Shown here piece by piece: positions 1 to 8,143 of a stretch of 16,375 nucleotides of DNA. The position numbers and the translations under genes were made by a program. Each line of letters opens with the position of its first letter. Positions within the stretch are counted from its first letter, which is position 1. The notes below the pieces were generated by a model. The model ran no database searches. It was not told where the DNA came from and worked only from the letters and a program-made list of their open reading frames with translations. Source of the DNA: Acidocella sp. (GTDB lineage Bacteria > Pseudomonadota > Alphaproteobacteria > Acetobacterales > Acetobacteraceae); contig JAQNCU010000020.1 in NCBI GenBank assembly GCA_029077775.1, positions 1 through 16,375 on the forward strand, in the 5' to 3' direction.

Positions 1-361
1 GCGCGCCGATCATCATCGGCACGAACCAATTGCCGAAGCCGCCGATCAAGGCTGGCATCACGAACCAGAAGATCATGATCAGCCCGTGCGCGGTGATGAT
101 GGCGTTCCATTCACTGCCGCTGGTGATGATGTCGTTATGCGGGTACATTAATTGCTGGCGCATGATCATCGAGAGCATCCCGCCGACGCAGGCACCGATG
201 ATCGACATGGTGATGTACAGCGTGCCGATGTCTTTATGGTTGGTGCTCATCAGCCAACGGCGCACGAAGCCCGGTTTGGCGTGACCATGCGCGCCGTGTT
301 CAGCGTGCGCGGCATGCGCATCATGCGCGGCCGGGGCGGGATCATGCGTGAAGGATGACAT
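1..361 (-). CDS. coxA: Cytochrome c oxidase subunit I, N-terminal part (cut by window edge)
   Basis: Catalytic heme-copper subunit of an aa3-type oxidase in the cytoplasmic membrane, which reduces O2 and pumps protons. About 120 N-terminal residues are visible; the rest lies beyond base 1. The translation has the family hallmark STNHKDIGTLY (about residues 38-48), followed by the first membrane helix. It then has TAHGLIMIFWFVMPALIGG, whose histidine is the low-spin heme a ligand in this family, and the GNWFVPMMIGA segment. The first 27 residues are unusual in carrying seven histidines (positions 6, 13, 16, 19, 22, 25, 27). The ATG at 361 is chosen because AGGAG lies 6 nt upstream. It follows coxB by 18 nt, so the two are probably co-transcribed. 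The A-type assignment is inference because the proton-channel residues are outside the window. Confidence 0.96.
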   Translation of the reverse strand, partial: MSSFTHDPAPAAHDAHAAHAEHGAHGHAKPGFVRRWLMSTNHKDIGTLYITMSIIGACVGGMLSMIMRQQLMYPHNDIITSGSEWNAIITAHGLIMIFWFVMPALIGGFGNWFVPMMIGA

Positions 362-379
362 GCGTGGCTCCTGTGCGGG

Positions 380-1282
380 CTAATGAAGGGCTGAATCGGC
401 CAGCAACGTGGCTGCTGGGGCCGGGTTCAGTGTTTGGGTGGGCACGGTGTTCTCGGTGTAATTGGCCTGCGCCTGTTTCACCCAGGCCAGGTAATCCGCC
501 ATTGGCACGGCCTTGATCTCGATCGGCATGGCGTCATGCCCGAGGCCGCAGATCTGGTTACATTGGCCGTAATACGTGCCAGCCTTGGGGATCAGCGTCC
601 AGCTATGAACGACGGTGCCGGGGATGGCGTAACGCTGCACGCCGAGCGAGGGCAGATAGAAGCCGTGCAGCACGTCACCTGAGGTGATGTCGAATTTGAT
701 CTTTTTGCCAATGGGAAGGACCAGCGGATGATCCACCGAGAGGCGGCGAATTTGCCCGGGCTGGAGCTTGTCATCCGGGATCATATAACTGGTGTAATCA
801 AGCCCCGGTACGGCATTGTAGCTGTATTCCCAGTACCATTGATGGCCCGTGACCGTGACGGTCATATAGGAGTTGCTGTCATCGGCCTCGTAATAGATCA
901 GGTTGATCGACGGGATGATGATGATGGCAAGGATAAGGGTGGGAACGACGATCCACACAACCTCGATCAAGGTATTATGGGTGACGGTGCCGGGCACCGG
1001 GTTCCGCCGGGCGCTGAAGCGCCACATGACATAACCCATGAGTATGCCGACGAAGGCGACGACGCCGAACATGATCCAGAGCACATATTTCATCAGCCAG
1101 TCGATTTTGACCATCATCGGGCTGCCCGCCACGGGAAACCACATCTGCCAGTTATGCGGCGCGTTGACATAGGCATCGGCGGCCGCCAGCGGGCTGGTGC
1201 CGGTGGTCTGCGCGAGGGCCAGATGGCTGAACGCCGCGAAGGCGACGACCACGCCGAGGACCAGTTGGAGGCGGCACTTCAT
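380..1282 (-). CDS. coxB: Cytochrome c oxidase subunit II (CuA subunit)
   Basis: Accepts electrons from cytochrome c at the binuclear CuA centre and passes them to subunit I; anchored in the inner membrane with a periplasmic cupredoxin domain. From the ATG at 1282 the protein is 300 aa. It begins with a signal peptide (charged MKCR, hydrophobic core, cleavage expected after ALA at 22-24). Two membrane helices follow (about 65-87 and 107-130), then the aromatic QWYWEY (148-153). CuA ligands are all visible: H206, C241, C245, H249 and M252. The residue between the cysteines is Q243 where most A-type subunits have Glu. A longer frame reaches 1357, but it would bury the signal peptide and has no ribosome-binding site; the site before 1282 is also weak. 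Directly upstream of coxA. Confidence 0.95.
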   Translation of the reverse strand: MKCRLQLVLGVVVAFAAFSHLALAQTTGTSPLAAADAYVNAPHNWQMWFPVAGSPMMVKIDWLMKYVLWIMFGVVAFVGILMGYVMWRFSARRNPVPGTVTHNTLIEVVWIVVPTLILAIIIIPSINLIYYEADDSNSYMTVTVTGHQWYWEYSYNAVPGLDYTSYMIPDDKLQPGQIRRLSVDHPLVLPIGKKIKFDITSGDVLHGFYLPSLGVQRYAIPGTVVHSWTLIPKAGTYYGQCNQICGLGHDAMPIEIKAVPMADYLAWVKQAQANYTENTVPTQTLNPAPAATLLADSALH

Positions 1283-1338
1283 GCAAGATATCCCGATCGC
1301 TGGCCGGTCTGTGAATTCACCCCGGCGCATGCCCATCT

Positions 1339-1365
1339 GATATAAGGCGGACCCCATAAGATCAA
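1339..1365 (-). promoter_or_regulatory. Weak candidate promoter for coxB
   Basis: On the minus strand, TTGATC (1365-1360) and TATATC (1344-1339) resemble -35 and -10 boxes, but the 15-bp spacing is short. If real, transcription would start inside the longer coxB frame, which fits the choice of the 1282 start. The alternative is read-through from pmtA. Confidence 0.22.
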
Positions 1366-1403
1366 GTTTATCGGCGCGGTTATATTGCGGCTGCGAACAT
1401 GCG

Positions 1404-1420
1404 GCGGCCTGAATGGCCGC
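1404..1420 (-). other. Hairpin between pmtA and coxB
   Basis: Perfect 6-bp arms GCGGCC/GGCCGC around a 5-nt loop, 13 nt past the pmtA stop. No T-run follows on the minus strand, so this is not a canonical intrinsic terminator. It could be an RNA-stabilising or attenuating hairpin. Confidence 0.35.
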
Positions 1421-1432
1421 AAGCGGGGATGG

Positions 1433-2092
1433 TTAGTTGCGCAGCGTGACCAGACGGAACAACCCGAAGGGCCGCATTTTTTTGATGGTGGCGGTTTTCA
1501 GGTCATCGGGCGTGAACATGTGGCCGAGCCGGAAATCAGGGTGCCAGCCGAGCAAGGATGAGGCCGGGGCGAGCGCGCGCTCAACCCACCATACCGGTCC
1601 GCGATCCTGCGCAAAATGGTTGACGAGCAGGATAACCCCGCCCGGCCTCACCACACGGCGCAATTCCGCGACCAAAGCGCGCGGGTCCGGCACCACGGAG
1701 GCGACGAACATGGCGACCGCGATGTCGAACTTGGCGGTGGCGAAGCTGGTGGCCTGCGCGTCCATTTCCAACAACCCGTCGATATTGTGCAGGCCAAGGC
1801 CAAGGCTGCGGGCGCGGGCCTTGACCAGCATTTCCGCCGAGAGATCGATGCCCGTGACGCGCTTGGCCTGATTGTCTAAAGGCAGCGCGAGGCCCGTCCC
1901 GACCCCGACTTCCAGCACCTGTTCGCCCGGCGCGTTGTTGACGGCGCCAACAGCGGCCAGCCTGGCGTGACGGGAGGCGATGCCGAACCAGTTATCATAA
2001 GTCCGCGCCCAGCGCCGATAAGCGGCGCGGACGGCATCGGCATCCATCGGTGCACGGGGGCCAGCGAGCGCTGCGCCGTAAGCATCAGCCAT
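1433..2092 (-). CDS. pmtA: Phosphatidylethanolamine N-methyltransferase, Rhodobacter type
   Basis: Predicted SAM-dependent enzyme that methylates phosphatidylethanolamine stepwise to phosphatidylcholine at the inner face of the cytoplasmic membrane. The 219-aa protein has the class I methyltransferase fold. The SAM glycine loop is VLEVGVGTG (59-67), and the acidic residue D83 in GIDLS would contact the ribose. The N-terminal AYRRWARTYDNWFG, the MFVASVVPDP segment (128-137), and VNHF plus VERALAP further on resemble what I recall of Rhodobacter-type PmtA, rather than ubiquinone methyltransferase UbiE. The ATG at 2092 has AAGGAA about 5 nt upstream. It lies 79 bp downstream of shc on the same strand, so two membrane-lipid functions are neighbours. 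Substrate is assigned from sequence memory; a generic class I methyltransferase remains possible. Confidence 0.85.
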   Translation of the reverse strand: MADAYGAALAGPRAPMDADAVRAAYRRWARTYDNWFGIASRHARLAAVGAVNNAPGEQVLEVGVGTGLALPLDNQAKRVTGIDLSAEMLVKARARSLGLGLHNIDGLLEMDAQATSFATAKFDIAVAMFVASVVPDPRALVAELRRVVRPGGVILLVNHFAQDRGPVWWVERALAPASSLLGWHPDFRLGHMFTPDDLKTATIKKMRPFGLFRLVTLRN

Positions 2093-2138
2093 GTCGATTC
2101 CTTAACCTGTCATGAAATTGCCTCATAGCTTGGCCCGG

Positions 2139-2157
2139 ATTGCGTGATCAGCGCAAT
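2139..2157 (-). other. Inverted repeat between shc and pmtA
   Basis: Arms ATTGCG and CGCAAT (6 bp, perfect) flank TGATCAG, 79-bp shc-pmtA gap. No T-run follows, so an intrinsic terminator is not supported. It may be a weak transcript boundary or a protein-binding site. Confidence 0.3.
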
Positions 2158-2171
2158 GGGGGCATCGCACT

Positions 2172-4139
2172 CTAAAATCCAAACTTGACCGAACGGCTGT
2201 TGGTGGCGGCGAGGCGGTTGAGGCGGGCGAGGGCGAGGAGCGGGAAAAATCGCGCATAGCCATGGTATTTTAAATAGAAGATGCGTGGGAAGCCGACCGC
2301 GTTATAGGCAGGGTCGGTCCAGCTCCCGTGATCGTCCTGGGTGGCTTGCAGAAAGGCGCTGGCGCGCGCCAACGCGGCATCCTCCGCGCGCCCGGCGGCC
2401 ATCAGGCCGAGCATGGCCCAGGCGGTCTGGCTGGGCAGGCTGGCGGCGGCGGGGCCTTGGAATTCACCGGGCGGGGCGCTGGCATAGGTCTCGCAATCCT
2501 CGCCCCAGCCGCCATCGGGGCGTTGTTTGGCGAGCAGCCAGGCGCAGGCGCGGGTCACCGCCGGGTCTTCGGGCGGCACACCGGCGGCGTTCAATGCGCA
2601 CAGCACCGACCAGGTGCCGTAGATATAATTCGTGCCCCACCGCCCGAACCAGGAGCCATCGGGCTTTTGCGTGGCCCGCAGATAGGCGATGCCGCGTTCG
2701 ATGGCGGGGCGGTCCTCAGGCTGGTTGAGCTGGGCGAGGAACGCGATACAGCGGGCCGTGACATCCTCGGTCGGCGGGTCGAGCAGCGCGCCATGGTCGG
2801 CAAACGGAATATGGTTGAGGTATTGCCGGTCGTTATTGATGTCGAACGCGCCCCAGGCGCCGTTGGTTGATTGCATGCCCAGCACCCAGTCCCGCGCGCG
2901 GGCGATGGGCGTGGCATAAGCAGGGTTGCGGCTGCGGTGCAGGACCATGGCAGCCACCGCGGTATCATCGACATCCGGGTAATGCGCGTTGTTGTACTGG
3001 AAGGCCCAGCCGCCGGGGGCGACATTGGGCGCGTTGTCTGCCCAGTCGCCCTTAATGTCCAAAACCTGGCGGGGGACCAGCCATTCACAGGCGCGGGTGA
3101 GCGCGGTATCGGCGCGGCACTCGGCCAGGGCGTGGGCGGCCAGCGCGGTATCCCAGACCGGGGAGACGCAAGGCTGACAATAGGCTTCATCCTCGCGGAT
3201 GACCAGAAGGTTGCGTACAGCCTCCCACGCGATGGTGAATTGCTCCTCGTCGCCGAGGTGGTCAAACATCATGGCGGCATTGGCCATGGCGGGGTAGATG
3301 CCGCCCAGGCCGTCTTGTCCGTTCAGCCTGGTGGTGGTGAATTCGATGGCGCGTTCAATGGCGCGCGCGCGGCTGGCGGCGGGGAAATACTGCTCGGCCC
3401 TGCGCAGCAGGGAATCCACCGCCTTGAACACATAGCCCCAAAGCGAGCGATAGGGGCCGCGAATATAATCGGTGATCTGCGCCGGGGCGCGGCGGAACAA
3501 CTCGTCCACGCGGATGTTGCGCGGGTTGCGGGCGCGCGGGCGTTTGACCATGAGCACCAGCAGCGGGGTCATGACCGTGCGCGACCAATAGGAGACCTTA
3601 CGCATGTTGATGGGAAACCACGGCGGCATGAGCATGAGCTCAACCGGCATCACCGGGCAGGCGGACCAGGGCACCGCCCCGAACAGGGCAAGCTGGATGC
3701 GGGTGAAGACATTCGCGCGCTCCGCCCCGCCGCGTTCCAGGATCAGGTTGCGGGCTTTGACCATATGTGGGCCGGCAGGGTCGTCGCCGATGGCTTTGAG
3801 CGCGAAATAGGCTTTCACGCTGGCTGAAAGGTCGAACGCGCCGCCATGAAAGAGCGGCCAGCCGCCGGGGTTCTGCGCGTCGCGGCCCTGGATGCGGCGC
3901 AGATAGACACCAATTTTTTGCTGCAATGCCGGGTCGATCCGGTCGAGGTAATGTTCCAGCAGCACATATTCGGCGGGGATGGTGGCGTCGGCCTCAAGCT
4001 CGTAGACGAAATGGCCGTCCGGCTTCTGGTTGGCGAGCAGGGCGTCGCGGGCGCGGGCGATGGCTTCGGTCAGATTGATATTCACCGGGCGGCTTATAGC
4101 GGGGTTTTTGCGCGGCTTGCCAGTTTTGCGGTTCGACAT
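2172..4139 (-). CDS. shc: Squalene-hopene cyclase
   Basis: Membrane-associated class II triterpene cyclase (HpnF) that converts squalene to hopene and hopanol, the committed step of hopanoid synthesis. The 655-aa length is normal. The catalytic acid motif DVDDTA starts at residue 389, with D391 as the expected proton donor. Several QW-type repeats are visible, for example GDWADNAPNVAPGGWAF (364-380), QSTNGAWGAFD (423-433), QKPDGSWFGRWG (491-502) and QRPDGGWGEDCE. The substrate-cavity segment GGWPLFHGG (92-100) and the WFPINMRKVSYWSR stretch (174-187) are typical of bacterial Shc. It is the last gene of the hpnABCDE-shc run, 14 nt after hpnE; that gap has no clear Shine-Dalgarno. No internal stop or lost motif was seen. 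Confidence 0.97.
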   Translation of the reverse strand: MSNRKTGKPRKNPAISRPVNINLTEAIARARDALLANQKPDGHFVYELEADATIPAEYVLLEHYLDRIDPALQQKIGVYLRRIQGRDAQNPGGWPLFHGGAFDLSASVKAYFALKAIGDDPAGPHMVKARNLILERGGAERANVFTRIQLALFGAVPWSACPVMPVELMLMPPWFPINMRKVSYWSRTVMTPLLVLMVKRPRARNPRNIRVDELFRRAPAQITDYIRGPYRSLWGYVFKAVDSLLRRAEQYFPAASRARAIERAIEFTTTRLNGQDGLGGIYPAMANAAMMFDHLGDEEQFTIAWEAVRNLLVIREDEAYCQPCVSPVWDTALAAHALAECRADTALTRACEWLVPRQVLDIKGDWADNAPNVAPGGWAFQYNNAHYPDVDDTAVAAMVLHRSRNPAYATPIARARDWVLGMQSTNGAWGAFDINNDRQYLNHIPFADHGALLDPPTEDVTARCIAFLAQLNQPEDRPAIERGIAYLRATQKPDGSWFGRWGTNYIYGTWSVLCALNAAGVPPEDPAVTRACAWLLAKQRPDGGWGEDCETYASAPPGEFQGPAAASLPSQTAWAMLGLMAAGRAEDAALARASAFLQATQDDHGSWTDPAYNAVGFPRIFYLKYHGYARFFPLLALARLNRLAATNSRSVKFGF

Positions 4140-4153
4140 CGGGGTGCGGGGGC

Positions 4154-5341
4154 CTATTCAGGAAGTTTCATGAGGATCGTGGCGGCTTCATTGCCGGAGC
4201 GGATCGCGCCCTCGATGGTGGCGGGCAGGCCGGTATCGGTCCAGTCCCCGGCGAGCACAAGGTTCGGGTTGGCGGTAATGGCCCGGGGGCGGCGGGTCTG
4301 TTGTTCGGGTGTGCCCAGAATGGTCGCCCGGCGCTCCCACAGCACACGATGGGCGGGTATGGCGGCGGGCAGAGTGAAGGCCTGCCCCAGCTCCGCCCAG
4401 ACGCGCGCCGCGATCTCGGCATTGTCGAGAGCGGCGTAGCGGTTGGCGGCCGAGATGGTGACCGAGAGCAATTCAGGCCGGGCGAAGGCCCATTCGCTCA
4501 ACCCCCCGGTGAAGCCCCAGAATCCGGCCTCACCCGGCGGGATGCTGGCCTTGAAATGCAGGTTGCAGATGGACTCGAATTGATCGGGCACGACCAGGCC
4601 GGGCACCAGTTCCGCCGCCACCCAGGGCGGCACGGCGAGGATGGTGGGCATGTTGGCGTCCAGCACCGTAACACGGCGGCCAAAGTGAAGCGTCGCCCCG
4701 TGGGTGCGCAGCCAGTCCACTGCCGGGTCGATGAAGGTCTCGGACAGGCCGATACGGGCGTAACGCGGCAGGCTGGCTGCCCCGCCCAGTGCCATGGTTT
4801 CCTCCAACACGGCTTGCAATGGTCCGCAGGCAGCCTCATCCGGCATGGTGTTGAGCGCCGAGATGGCCAAAGGTTCCAGGAAATTGCGGGTGAGCGGGTT
4901 GTTGCGGGGTAATATCGTGCCGAGAATGTCATGGGGCCGGGCGCGGCGCAGGCGATTCAGGGCCAGATAGTCGAGCGCGCGCGTGCCCGGCACGCGATGG
5001 CGGCGGCGCAGGACCCACCAGGGAAAGCGCCCGTCATTCAGCCGCAAGGTCCAGTGGCGGCTTGTGGTGAAATCATAGAACGGAAAGACCGCGCTGGCGG
5101 GCCCGGTGAGCGCCCGGCGCGCGCCCAGACGGTTGAGGTAATTAAGCGCCGCGAGATTGCCCGAGAGCAGCAGATGATTGCCGTTATCGACCCGGCAATC
5201 GAGAATTTTGTCGAAATAGGAGCGCGCCCGCCCGCCCGCCGCCGGGGCGGATTCCGAGACGATGACGTGCCGCCCACTCTCGGTCAGCAAACAGGCGGCG
5301 GCAAGACCGGCGAGGCCGGCACCGATGACATGCACGCTCAT
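4154..5341 (-). CDS. hpnE: Hydroxysqualene dehydroxylase HpnE
   Basis: FAD-dependent amine-oxidase-like protein that reductively removes the hydroxyl of hydroxysqualene to give squalene, the third step of the HpnCDE route. From the ATG at 5341 the protein is 395 aa and begins directly with the Rossmann dinucleotide fold VIGAGLAGLAAA (5-16). The C-terminal FAD-binding segment reads NLVLAGDWTDTGLPATIEGA, as in phytoene desaturase/amine oxidase relatives. The frame stays open to 5380, but the 5341 ATG overlaps the hpnD stop in an ATGA and places the GxGxxG at the normal distance from the N-terminus, so it is preferred. Followed by shc after 14 nt. Confidence 0.95.
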   Translation of the reverse strand: MSVHVIGAGLAGLAAACLLTESGRHVIVSESAPAAGGRARSYFDKILDCRVDNGNHLLLSGNLAALNYLNRLGARRALTGPASAVFPFYDFTTSRHWTLRLNDGRFPWWVLRRRHRVPGTRALDYLALNRLRRARPHDILGTILPRNNPLTRNFLEPLAISALNTMPDEAACGPLQAVLEETMALGGAASLPRYARIGLSETFIDPAVDWLRTHGATLHFGRRVTVLDANMPTILAVPPWVAAELVPGLVVPDQFESICNLHFKASIPPGEAGFWGFTGGLSEWAFARPELLSVTISAANRYAALDNAEIAARVWAELGQAFTLPAAIPAHRVLWERRATILGTPEQQTRRPRAITANPNLVLAGDWTDTGLPATIEGAIRSGNEAATILMKLPE

Positions 5342-6174
5342 GGTAGCAGCAGCCGCGCCGTGAGGGCGAGCTTGCGCCATTTCGGCAGGCGCGCGCGCGG
5401 GCCAGTATAAGTGAAATTCTGCGCGCGCAGAATGCCCAGCAAGGGCTGATAGCTGGCCGCCATAAGCCGCGCCGGGCGCATGGCGCGCGGGTTGCAGCGC
5501 GCCATGGCGGTGGCGGCGGCGGTGAAATTCTGCGCCGCCATATCCGCCACCCGTGTGGCGATGACGGGCAAAGCAGGGGCGGCGAGGATGGTTGCCGGGT
5601 CGGGCGCGGTGCCGGTTTCAGTAAGGTACTCCCGGGGCAGATACAGCCGCCCGCGCGCCGCATCCTCGGCCACATCGCGCAGAATGTTGGTGAGCTGGAG
5701 CGCGCGGCCCAGCGCGAACGCCACCTCCTGCCCGGCCGGTGAGGGCTCGCCGAAAATGCGCACCGAGAGCCGCCCGACGGCGGCGGCGACACGGTCGCAA
5801 TAAAGATCGAGCGTGGCGAGGTCGGGGGCGATGATGGGATCGCCCGCATCCATTTCCATCCCGTCAATGATCGCGAGAAAATCGGCCTCGCGCAGTTCAT
5901 ACGCACCAATGGCGGCGCGCAGGCAGGCGGTGATGGCATCGCTGCTCTGGCCCTGGAAGGCGGCGGCGATTTTGCCGCGCCAGGCATCGAGGGCGGCGCG
6001 TTTGGCGGGCAGTGGGCCGTCTTCATCGGCGATGTCATCGACCACGCGGCAAAACGCATAGACCCCGTACATCGCATGGCGCCGGGCCGGGGGCAGGATT
6101 TTCATGCCGTAATAAAACGAGGTCCCGGCGGCTTTTACCGATGCGGTGACGGCGCGGATATCGTCGTTTGTCAT
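5338..6174 (-). CDS. hpnD: Presqualene diphosphate synthase HpnD
   Basis: Head-to-head prenyl synthase that condenses two farnesyl diphosphates into presqualene diphosphate. The 278-aa protein is a squalene/phytoene synthase family member. The first aspartate motif is AFCRVVDDIAD (40-50) and the second is QLTNILRDVAEDAARGR (160-176), both Mg-diphosphate binding. The motif RLYLP after the second aspartate cluster is also typical. It overlaps hpnC by 4 bp at its start and hpnE by 4 bp at its end, so translation is probably coupled on both sides. It is distinguished from HpnC by the stronger, phytoene-synthase-like second motif and by gene order. Confidence 0.95.
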   Translation of the reverse strand: MTNDDIRAVTASVKAAGTSFYYGMKILPPARRHAMYGVYAFCRVVDDIADEDGPLPAKRAALDAWRGKIAAAFQGQSSDAITACLRAAIGAYELREADFLAIIDGMEMDAGDPIIAPDLATLDLYCDRVAAAVGRLSVRIFGEPSPAGQEVAFALGRALQLTNILRDVAEDAARGRLYLPREYLTETGTAPDPATILAAPALPVIATRVADMAAQNFTAAATAMARCNPRAMRPARLMAASYQPLLGILRAQNFTYTGPRARLPKWRKLALTARLLLP

Positions 6175-7049
6175 AGCAGGTGGCTGAGCGCGCCGATGGT
6201 GGCGCCGATGAAATCGGGCTTGCGGAGCGCCACCCGGGCGGCCAGCGGGTCGCCGATACGCAGCCGGGCGGTGAGACGGCGGGCCAGCGCCGCGATGATC
6301 GCGGTTTCAACCCGCAGCCGCCGGGCCGCAACGCCGCCGGGCAGGGCGGCGGCGGTGGCATTGAGGGTGGCAACGCGCGCCAGCATGTCGTCGAACACCA
6401 GGCGAAGGGCGGGGATGGCCTCGGCGCGGGCGATGTCGTCGATACCCGCATTGTGCGCGGCCAGCAGGTCGGCGGGGATGTAGCAACGGTCCAGCGCCCG
6501 CAGATCGTTCGCGCAATCTTGCAAATGGTTGAGGATTTGCAGGGCGGCGCAGAGCGCATCGGAGGCGGGCCAGGTGCTCGTGGATTCGCCGTGCAGGTCC
6601 AGCACGTAGCGCCCGACCGGGGCGGCGGAATAGCGGCAATATTCCAGCAGCTCCGCCCAGTCGGCGTAGCGGGACTTCACCGCGTCCTGGCGGAAGGCGT
6701 GCAGCAATTCACGCGCATGGATGGTGCTGATTCCGGTTTGCGCGAGCGAGGCGCGCAGGCGCGCGGCACTTGGGGCCGTGGCGTCGTCATGGCTGGTGCC
6801 GGTCAGGATGTCCTCCATGATGTCCAGCCGGGCGCGCTTGGCGGCGGGGCTTAAACCGGCATGGTCGGCGATGTCATCGGCGTTGCGCGCGAAGGCGTAA
6901 AAAGCGTGGATATGCGGGCGCAGGGCGGCGCGGATGAAAAGCGAGCCGACCGGGAAATTCTCATCCGCGCGGTCTTTGCCGGACCAGGATTCCACCGCCG
7001 CGGGTTGCGGGGCAATTATGGGGATGATGGCGTTGTCGTTTGCGGTCAT
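6171..7049 (-). CDS. hpnC: Hydroxysqualene synthase HpnC
   Basis: Squalene/phytoene synthase family enzyme that converts presqualene diphosphate to hydroxysqualene, between HpnD and HpnE. From the ATG at 7049 the protein is 292 aa. The segment ENFPVGSLFI (30-39) is characteristic of HpnC. The first aspartate motif is FARNADDIAD (53-62) and the second is QILNHLQDCANDL (171-183). The frame extends to 7100, but the 7049 ATG forms an ATGA overlap with the hpnB stop and gives the usual length. HpnC and HpnD are paralogues; the order C then D matches other hopanoid clusters. Confidence 0.94.
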   Translation of the reverse strand: MTANDNAIIPIIAPQPAAVESWSGKDRADENFPVGSLFIRAALRPHIHAFYAFARNADDIADHAGLSPAAKRARLDIMEDILTGTSHDDATAPSAARLRASLAQTGISTIHARELLHAFRQDAVKSRYADWAELLEYCRYSAAPVGRYVLDLHGESTSTWPASDALCAALQILNHLQDCANDLRALDRCYIPADLLAAHNAGIDDIARAEAIPALRLVFDDMLARVATLNATAAALPGGVAARRLRVETAIIAALARRLTARLRIGDPLAARVALRKPDFIGATIGALSHLL

Positions 7050-8143
7050 GCCGGGTTGCCATAGGCGCGGTGTTTCCATTTGGCGCCCTGGCCGCGCCAA
7101 TGTCCGAAAGCCGAGGCGATGGTGGCGGCCATGTAGAACAGCGCGATGAAGGGCAGGGTGAGCGCGTAGGCGCGGCTGAGACGATAGCGCGCCAAAGTGG
7201 GAAAATAGCTGAGGATGGCGAGGATGGACGCCCCAAGACCAAAGATGAATCCGAGGCCATGGCCGAAAGCGACCTCATACGGGGCAACCAGCCAGACCAG
7301 CGCCAGGCCGATGATGGTGGCGGCGAGCAGGAGAGGGTTATAATTCAACTGCGTGAAGGCGGTGCGGGTGATCATGTTCCAGATATCGGCGATATGCGGG
7401 TATTTGCGGATGGACACCGCGAGGCCGGAATGGCCGAGGAAGATGGGCCCGCGCGCCTTGATCTCGCGCGCCAGCGAGACATCGTCGATCAGCGCGTGCT
7501 TGATACGTGCCAGCCCGCCGCTGCGCGCCAGAGCCTCCCGCCGCAGCAGGATCGTGCCGCCCGCGGCGGCGGCGCGGGGGTTGAGCGGGTCGTTCACGCT
7601 GGCGAAGGGGTAGAGCATCTGGAAAAAATACACGAAAGCCGGGATCAGGAAACGCTCCGCCCATGAGACGCAGTTCAGCCGGACCATCTCAGAAACCATA
7701 TCCACGCGCGGGGCCTGCAGGCGGGCGACCAGGGTGGCGAGGTGGCGGGGGTCGTGCGTGATGTCCGCATCGGTGAACAGGATCAGCGGTGCCTCGCTGG
7801 CCGCCACCCCCTGGGCGAGCGCCCAGAGCTTGCCCGACCAGCCCGATGGTTTGGCGGCCCCGGTGATGATGGTCAGGCCCGTGGCGTGGCCCGCCAGGGT
7901 GGCGGTGTTGTCGGTGGAATTGTCATCGACCAGGATGAGCCGGAAATGCCCCGGGTAATCCTGCGCCAATAGCGAGGCGATAACCGGGGCGATGGTTTCC
8001 GCCTCGTCACGCGCGGGGATGATAATGTCTACATCCGGGGCATCCGAAGGCTGGGCGGGGGTGAGTTCGGGCGTGGACTCCCAGAAGCGGACCGGGGCGA
8101 AGACGAGCCAAAGCCAGATGAGCAGAGCGAGCGCCGCGATCAT
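7046..8143 (-). CDS. hpnB: Hopanoid-associated glycosyltransferase HpnB
   Basis: Family 2 (GT-A) glycosyltransferase-like membrane protein encoded in many hopanoid operons; its acceptor is not firmly established in my knowledge. The 365-aa protein starts with a membrane anchor (about 1-20). The GT2 core follows: DVDIIIPARDEAETI (37-51), VDDNSTDNT (72-80), the metal-binding DAD (125-127) in LFTDADITH, and the DD pair at 220-221 acting as a likely catalytic ED-type motif. Three or more hydrophobic helices occupy the C-terminal third (from about 268). The ATG overlaps the hpnA stop in an ATGA and its own stop overlaps hpnC likewise. All GT2 signature residues are present. Confidence 0.92.
   Translation of the reverse strand: MIAALALLIWLWLVFAPVRFWESTPELTPAQPSDAPDVDIIIPARDEAETIAPVIASLLAQDYPGHFRLILVDDNSTDNTATLAGHATGLTIITGAAKPSGWSGKLWALAQGVAASEAPLILFTDADITHDPRHLATLVARLQAPRVDMVSEMVRLNCVSWAERFLIPAFVYFFQMLYPFASVNDPLNPRAAAAGGTILLRREALARSGGLARIKHALIDDVSLAREIKARGPIFLGHSGLAVSIRKYPHIADIWNMITRTAFTQLNYNPLLLAATIIGLALVWLVAPYEVAFGHGLGFIFGLGASILAILSYFPTLARYRLSRAYALTLPFIALFYMAATIASAFGHWRGQGAKWKHRAYGNPA

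Noticed and set aside
1283..1357. Longer N-terminus for CoxB
   Set aside because: It would place 25 residues before a clear signal peptide and has no ribosome-binding site.
2871..3827. Long plus-strand open frame (318 codons) antisense to shc
   Set aside because: The minus strand encodes an intact cyclase with all its motifs. The antisense frame shows no recognisable domain and is expected from third-position GC bias.
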